Assembly: GCA_943704525.1 (NCBI GenBank)
Contig: CALSCQ010001805.1
Span: 1 to 25,070 of the forward strand
DNA length: 25,070 nucleotides
Source of the DNA: Pigoraptor vietnamica
Taxonomy: Eukaryota > Opisthokonta > Filasterea
Reading direction: 5' to 3'
Shown here: in pieces, positions 20,597 to 25,070 of the stretch
Position numbering within the stretch: position 1 is the first letter of the stretch
Layout: every line of letters starts with the position of its first letter
Notes under the pieces: model-generated
Databases searched by the model: none
Seen by the model: only the letters and a program-made list of their open reading frames with translations
What the model was told of the DNA's origin: nothing
Made by a program: the position numbers and the translations under genes

Positions 20597-21792
20597 TTAT
20601 TTGTGAAATGAAGCTTTGTATCCTCTCGAGTTGCCCAGTGATGTGGCACCGACCAGCGTTAGATTCGGCGGGCGCCGGCGCCGGTTTGCGCGGTTAGGCA
20701 CATCCAGTCGGTTCAAAAAAAGGCGCGCAACCCGGAAAAAAAGGAAGCTTCTTATTGGTTCTCACTTTTATGTACTATTCCTCGAGGTTCACCGGTTGTT
20801 GGGAGCGCGACGCCTCGCAACGGTCGTGCACGTTGTGCGAGCATGCACGTGGAAAGTGATGTATTTTTAGCGATTTCCTTAGCAACACTATGATCTGATT
20901 GTAACATCCATGGTAACCGAATACAATCAATAAGTCATTCTTCCCACTTCGTCTTTGAGGACTCGCCCCTCCACCAAAACGCAACCCGAGTATCTTATCT
21001 ATAGAAATTGATTTTGATATGTCTTACACACCATCCGGGGTGGCAATTTGGGATTTGGGATCACCACCAATCACTTAGCTATGAAAATTTGGCCCGGCGA
21101 ATTTGCGAACAGTGCGCTTTCATTTCTGGCCGAAAAACGCATTTCCGCACGGTCTAATTACCATGAAAGGATATTTCAACTCTCCTACAAGAGCCTTTGT
21201 TAGTATCTGGACATGGTCCGAGTACGACAAAATCAGTTAACCCCACGAGGGGCGAACTATAAACAAAGAAATTTTAGTATGACAAAGTATCGGATGTACC
21301 TCAAGTTTGAAGGCTTCGTGCTCACGATCAGGCCATTTCCGCACGAAATGCCGCCAGAACAGCCTGCTACCACTCCTTATGTGTCTTATAACGAGCATCG
21401 CGTTCACAAAAAGCCACGACAAAATTCGGAAACCTTGGTCAGGAAATAGGTACTCTAACCCTCACCAATAGTTATATTCTCTAACTGTGATCGGCCGGTG
21501 TAGTGTCGCTCACATTTTCCATTAGAAACAATGCAGCGCCCGGCCCATAAATGCCTTGTTAGGGTTGGTAGTGATCGCACATCCACATACAACGCACTTC
21601 TTCTGAGTATTGAGTGCAATAATTTGCGGAAGCTGGTCTAACGAAGTAACACAAGCGGACAGTCCGGTCTCTGAAATAAGGGCGTTTGGAATTACTGATG
21701 CCCAAATATGGTAATTACGTTCTGTAACCTATGTGTCCAAGCATCCGGGGTGAAAATGTAAGACATCGTTTATAGTTTCCAGCCCCGTCTAT
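20597..21792. other. Non-coding right half of the transposon
   Basis: About 1.2 kb inside the element, upstream of the transposase start. It contains direct repeats ATCCGGGGTG (21033-21042 and 21743-21752), an inverted pair ATGTCTTACA (21019-21028) and TGTAAGACAT (21757-21766), and a repeated CATTTCCGCACG near 21137 and 21327. A 78-residue ORF at 21213-21449 has no recognisable family and is probably chance. These repeats may be subterminal transposase-binding sites, or the edges of a small nested element. Confidence 0.5.
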
Positions 21793-21805
21793 TTTAGTGC
21801 CCCTG
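21793..21805. repeat. Right terminal inverted repeat
   Basis: TTTAGTGCCCCTG, the exact reverse complement of the left terminus at 18934-18946. Confidence 0.85.
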
Positions 21806-21813
21806 GTGTAATG
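21806..21813. repeat. Right 8-bp target-site duplication (GTGTAATG)
   Basis: Exact copy, same orientation, of 18926-18933, directly abutting the right terminal repeat. Confidence 0.85.
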
Positions 21814-22079
21814 CGCCGAGGTAGGCTGGTCACGTGCTGGAAGAACGGGCACCAAAAATAGCAGCGACCAGTCGGCGAATCACCGTTGATTGTCGCTCCT
21901 AGAGAGCGCCGCACGAGGCAGGAGTTGGGCGCTTGGAAAGAACAGCACGTAGCACAAGAGGTTTTGCGACGCGCCCTTACGCACACAAACTCCAGACAAT
22001 AAATGTCTTTGCCTTAGTCGTTTAAGACGACAAGCTCTCAGCGATTGTACAAATCAAACGCCACGCTTCACCGCCGCCC

Positions 22080-22086
22080 TTATATA
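22080..22086 (+). promoter_or_regulatory. Candidate TATA box
   Basis: TTATATA followed by CGCTCGC, then a CA-rich leader-like stretch. It could drive a plus-strand transcript through the unresolved region that follows, but no gene could be assigned to it. Confidence 0.35.
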
Positions 22087-22308
22087 CGCTCGCATCCCAC
22101 GCGTTCACTCACAGCGCTACTCACGCACACACACTGCACACACGATAACCGCACACACACAATTGCTTCGCACGCAGCGCCACACTCGCTCCTCAGACAC
22201 TCTGAGCTTCGGACGCTCTCCCCATTGGTCGTGACACCGTCTCGTTCCTTCGCCCGAACAATTCTTCCCCGTTCACCCGTCGACCGATCACTCACGAACA
22301 CGTCACCC

Positions 22309-22316
22309 TGACGTCA
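22309..22316. promoter_or_regulatory. Palindromic CRE-like site TGACGTCA
   Basis: A perfect TGACGTCA palindrome, the consensus for ATF/CREB bZIP factors. Chance occurrence of one 8-mer in 25 kb is not negligible. Confidence 0.3.
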
Positions 22317-22570
22317 CGTTCGCTACAGAGGTACATAAGTACCTTTGGGAAGGACGCCCACCGCTTTGCAGTGCTTCTCGCCCGAGACACACGTGTGTGC
22401 ACAGCCGAACCACAGAATGGACGCTCGCACCGGCCTCCTCTCTCTTCCCAACGAACTCTTCGTTTGTCGCACTGTCTGACGAGGACGACGACACCGGTGA
22501 CAGTGCCGGCCGTGAAGAAGATTGACGGTGAGAATGAAGCGGACGCGTTGAGCTTTTCAATGACGGCAGT

Positions 22571-22693
22571 AAGCTCGGGCTGATGTCCTTGCCGGTTCGT
22601 GGACACCGCTGCGCTCGAGGATGCGAAGCGTGCACGTTATAATGGCCCTATTCCTCATGAGCGCAGCGACGAAAAGCTTTAGCATACGAAACC
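22571..22693 (+). repeat. Direct repeat, copy 1
   Basis: This segment, from AAGCTCGGGCTGATGTCC to CATACGAAACCAAGAG, is repeated about 800 bp downstream with small indels. The shared core includes GTGGACACCGCTG, AAGCGTGCACGTTAT and GGCCCTATTCCTCATGAGCG. Its frame reads KRARYNGPIPHERSDEKL and then stops, so this copy looks shorter and more decayed than copy 2. Confidence 0.8.
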
Positions 22694-23370
22694 AAGAGCT
22701 GCCGTGATCGGAAGAAGCAAGCGGCTCAGTCTCTGTGCATGGCGCTGTCTTGTCAACGCACCCATGGTATGCTCAGGCAGGGGACATGGCTTGCCCCTCT
22801 CCCACCAGATATGGGACCAGCGCGCCTCGTATTCTTACAACCTGGCGGGCGCCAAGAACAAGGGCAGCCCACTCGAAGCACGTCGGGTGAGTCAGTGCGG
22901 GTTTTACACACTGTATGTTAAGTACTGTTTACTGGTACACTGGGTGGCCAAAAAGCTTGAAGGCGCCACTTGGCACACCCATATGGGTGAAGGCCGCATG
23001 CTTCTGACCAAAATAACCTGGTTTCTGTTTTGCTTCAAGGCTCTCCAAGGAACGGAGGGACGTGGAGTTTGAGCATTGGCGTGCCGAACAAGGCGAACAC
23101 TCTGCTTGCGCGCGTGGCAAAGTTGGTGTGCTTGCGTGCACGAATGAAGAAGCGGGACCGAGGACTGAGGCCAGCCGGCCAGGGTCAAGCGCCGAGCTGA
23201 CGGATGGCTCTGAAATTCCTAGCCGGCAAAACCAAGGCGTAACGCGCCTCGACGGCCTCAAGTACAAGCTGGCGCACAAGTGGGCCACGAGCAAGCGCTG
23301 GAACATCAACCACGGAAACGGGAGGTGGGAGAGGGCTATCAAGCTGCTCGAGGACGCTATTCAGCGCATT

Positions 23371-23519
23371 AAGCCGGGCTCAGATGTCCTCATTGTCAGT
23401 CGTGGACACCGCTGTGCCCGAGCCGATGCCGTGCCGTGAAGCGTGCACGTTATGATGGCCCTATTCCTCATGAGCGCAGTCTGACAGTCGACGAAAGCTT
23501 TAGCATACGAGACCAAGAG
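23371..23519 (+). repeat. Direct repeat, copy 2
   Basis: Second copy of the 22571-22693 segment. It has a few extra bases (TCTGACAGT) in the middle and an open frame KRARYDGPIPHERSLTVDES continuing to about 23849. It lies just beyond the ARS2 stop codon, so it may also be ARS2 3' UTR on the opposite strand. Confidence 0.8.
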
Positions 23520-23579
23520 ACGGCGTCGGCCAAAGTCAGCGCCGGCCCATCGGCACGTCCACGGGGTATCCCGGCGGCA

Positions 23580-24632
23580 TCATCCCCGCGGCCCGATCGG
23601 GGCCACTGGCGGCGGATAGTACGGCGCCGGTGGAGGGACTGCGACGGGACAGTGAAAGTCAGCACCACAGCAAAGCAATCGAGAAATTACACAGGGATTG
23701 TGCTGCATACAAACTGCCACTACACATCGGGAAGAGGGAGAAGGCTGCCTCGGCTCCCGGCTGCCGGGGGGGGGCGGTGGCGCGGGCGCATAATTGCCCA
23801 GTCGCGAGGCCACGTTCGCAGGGACGGCCTTTGCTTCTCGTCCGGATGACGCGCTGAGGGCGATGGAGTGCCGAGGGTCCGCAAGGAAGCGGTTGAACAT
23901 GTTCGCCTGCCGGATGCAATAAGAAGGGGAAAAAAAGAACGCAGCTGAAGTGTCACTCACAAGGATCGAACCATAGACTTCACCAAACACAAGAACAGCA
24001 GATTGCTTTCGAGCGAATTACAAAACGCGAAGGGACAGTCAGCAATGGGTCACCTTCTCGCGCGCCTCCTCAATCTTGTCCTCGTGGCGGCTGCGGATGT
24101 GCTTTTCGACGAACTCGGGGCCCTTGAACATCTTCATGCAGACGTTGCAGCGGTACTTTGCCTTTTCCACCTGCACCGTGTTCTCCTTGACAAAGGCCGC
24201 CGTCTCGCTGTTGCGGAAAAGTGTCAAGGCAACGCTCACCAAAGAAGAAGAAAAGAAGAACCAAAAAAGTGAAAGGAAAACGCAAGAATCGAACGCAGAA
24301 CCGCCTGTTTCAGAAATAATAGTGACTAGTGTGAGTGCAGAACGAGCGCCAACGCCCAGGCATGCACATGGCGGATACGCATCCGGGTCCCTCAAAGCCC
24401 AATCGCTCCATCTCCTTCGCCGTGAGGCGCCCCACAATAATCCGCCGGATCATCGTCTCGTGTTCGCGAACAGACGCCAGACACATTAGCCACTCACCCA
24501 AGGCACACAATGGATCTCTCTTAGTCATAAAGGAGTGTCCGCCAATCCCTATTTCCAACGCAAGGCAAGGCACCGCACAAGAAGCTCATGGTCACATCTG
24601 GCGGCTATCAGGTAAGCTTTAGAAGCCGTCAT
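23580..24632 (-). CDS. SRRT: ARS2/SRRT (Serrate), C-terminal part
   Basis: ARS2 links the nuclear cap-binding complex to RNA 3' processing, small-RNA biogenesis and decay. Exons in transcript order are 24632 (or beyond)-24574, 24517-24368, 24207-24054, 23906-23726 and 23638-23580, with matching phases. Blocks similar to human ARS2 are RCDHELLVRDPLCALGEW, LTAKEMERLGFEG and FVKENTVQVEKAKYRC. The zinc finger reads CNVCMKMFKGPEFVEKHIRS. ANMFNRFLADPRHS follows, and a Pro-rich end (PPPAPYYPPPVAPIGPRG) precedes TGA. The 5' side is unresolved: an ATG at 24632 is in frame but is unlikely to be the true start, because ARS2 is normally 700-900 residues and its N-terminal exons should lie to the right. 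The usual conserved C-terminal tail after the Pro-rich part is not seen. The intron at 24208-24367 has a long pyrimidine tract; the 23726 donor and the last exon are moderately certain. Confidence 0.8.
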
Positions 24633-25070
24633 GTGGCTAAAGCGACTGAATGTGCCAGCCCGGCGGCTCACCAATTTCATGACCTGTTATTAGAAAAGGG
24701 CATGCGTGAGTGCGAGGGTGTGTGTGCGTCCATCTATTGTGCATATAACTCACACGTCTTTAACTACGCAGAAATCGACCGCCGCGCATAATCGCGGATT
24801 CCATCATAAACATGAAGGCAAAGGCAAAATATCGCAGTCCTGCACATAAAAAACGCCGGACGGGGAAAGAACGAGTGAGACCCTGAGAAACGCGCGATTG
24901 AACATCGTTTGGAGGGGTCAGTAACACGAGCGATTGCAGTGCGCAAGCTTGATTAAAGACAGCGTCTGCCGAGTCCTCGGTAAAATTTTTATGTATTGGG
25001 CTTTAGAATGGCCGGAGCCTTCTATGACAGCTTTCATAGTAATTGGGAATCCACAAAATAGTAGAGAAGA
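24633..25070. other. Region expected to hold upstream ARS2 exons, unresolved
   Basis: About 440 bp at the right edge. On the minus strand there is a good acceptor-like sequence (gttttttatgtgcag near 24840) before a short open stretch, and a possible 12-nt micro-exon near 24673-24684. Neither joins the ARS2 frame cleanly. No other gene is visible. Confidence 0.35.

Larger units (their letters stand above)
18934..21805 (-). mobile_element. Complete DNA transposon, 2.87 kb, hAT-like ends with a DDE_3 transposase
   Basis: Bounded by perfect 13-bp inverted repeats CAGGGGCACTAAA at 18934-18946 and, inverted, at 21793-21805, and by the 8-bp direct repeat GTGTAATG on both sides. It carries one intact transposase ORF on the minus strand (19082-20596). 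About 1.2 kb of AT-rich DNA without a convincing gene lies between the ORF start and the right end. CAGGGG-type termini and 8-bp duplications are hallmarks of hAT elements. The encoded transposase, however, belongs to the IS630/Tc1/mariner (DDE_3) group, which normally duplicates TA. The insertion lies 72 bp after the SMARCC stop. Perfect ends and an open ORF suggest a recent insertion. Confidence 0.85.
22330..23560 (+). other. Unresolved, possibly coding or decayed gene region
   Basis: Fragmentary plus-strand coding-like pieces occur here. One reads SSFVALSDEDDDTGDSAG near 22450, an acidic start like many RNA-binding proteins. Another reads VEFEHWRAEQGEHSACARG near 23063. A third reads KYKLAHKWATSKRWNINHG and then RWERAIKLLEDAIQRIKPG near 23260-23380. 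The last is KRARYDGPIPHERSLTVDES near 23436. Splice-like signals exist (GG|gtgagtcagt near 22888, ttgcttcaag near 23040), but I could not join them into one frame or recognise a family. It could be a fast-evolving gene, a pseudogene, or two overlapping transcripts. It ends convergently with ARS2. Confidence 0.3.

Noticed and set aside
18926-21813. TA target-site duplication for the transposon
   Set aside because: Setting the ends at TA makes the outermost three bases non-complementary, while the 8-bp solution gives perfect repeats immediately next to perfect inverted repeats.
23950-23990. GGTTCGATCC on the minus strand, resembling a tRNA B box
   Set aside because: The flanking bases do not pair into a T stem or acceptor stem, and the site lies inside an ARS2 intron.
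1-25070. CRISPR arrays, prokaryotic operons, LTR elements or viral genes
   Set aside because: None seen: genes are intron-rich eukaryotic genes, and the only clear mobile element is the DNA transposon.

Overview
The window is nuclear DNA from a eukaryote with compact genes and many short GT-AG introns, mostly 55-90 nt. Branch-site-like CTAAC/CTGAC motifs often lie 10-25 nt before the acceptor. The gene content points to a flagellated opisthokont-grade unicell, such as an early-diverging zoosporic fungus or a unicellular holozoan. It includes the axonemal protein CFAP206, an essential myosin light chain, a SMARCC subunit with the animal-type N-terminal module, ZNHIT1, MYSM1, ARS2/SRRT, ORC2, a mitochondrial MnSOD and a YIA6-like mitochondrial carrier. 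The species cannot be named from the sequence alone. Exon structures were assembled by hand from reading frame, splice signals and remembered family sequences.

Layout: (GA)n at 1-58; 3' part of CFAP206 (+, to 1511); about 1 kb of AT-rich non-coding DNA; ZNHIT1 (-, 2528-3573) with a microsatellite-filled intron; essential myosin light chain (+, 3819-4729); SOD2 (+, 5029-5932); ORC2 (-, 5978-7352); a 700-bp divergent region with a doubtful small gene; a CCCH-PUF RNA-binding protein (+, 8059-10293); a MYSM1-like histone deubiquitinase (-, 10335-12578); a small basic protein of unknown function (+, 12859-13345); a mitochondrial carrier (-, 13407-14976); SMARCC/SWI3 (+, 15337-18853); an apparently complete DNA transposon (18934-21805); an unresolved region with a duplicated segment of about 125 bp (22.0-23.56 kb); and the 3' part of ARS2/SRRT (-, 23580 to at least 24632).

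The genes are ordinary housekeeping genes and do not form one pathway. Three act on chromatin: ZNHIT1 in SWR1, SMARCC in SWI/SNF, and MYSM1 as an H2A deubiquitinase. Two are mitochondrial: SOD2 and the carrier. Two act on RNA: PUF and ARS2. Genes are tightly packed, and three convergent pairs have stop codons only 41-61 bp apart.

The most unusual object is the transposon. It has hAT-like ends (13-bp CAGGGGCACTAAA inverted repeats flanked by a perfect 8-bp direct repeat) but encodes an intact DDE_3-type (IS630/Tc1/mariner-like) transposase with a wide 83-residue D-E spacing. Other points of note are a CCCH-PUF fusion, a SMARCC that combines animal-like and fungal/plant-like domains, a MYSM1 without SWIRM, a GC-AG intron, and introns placed directly after the ATG.
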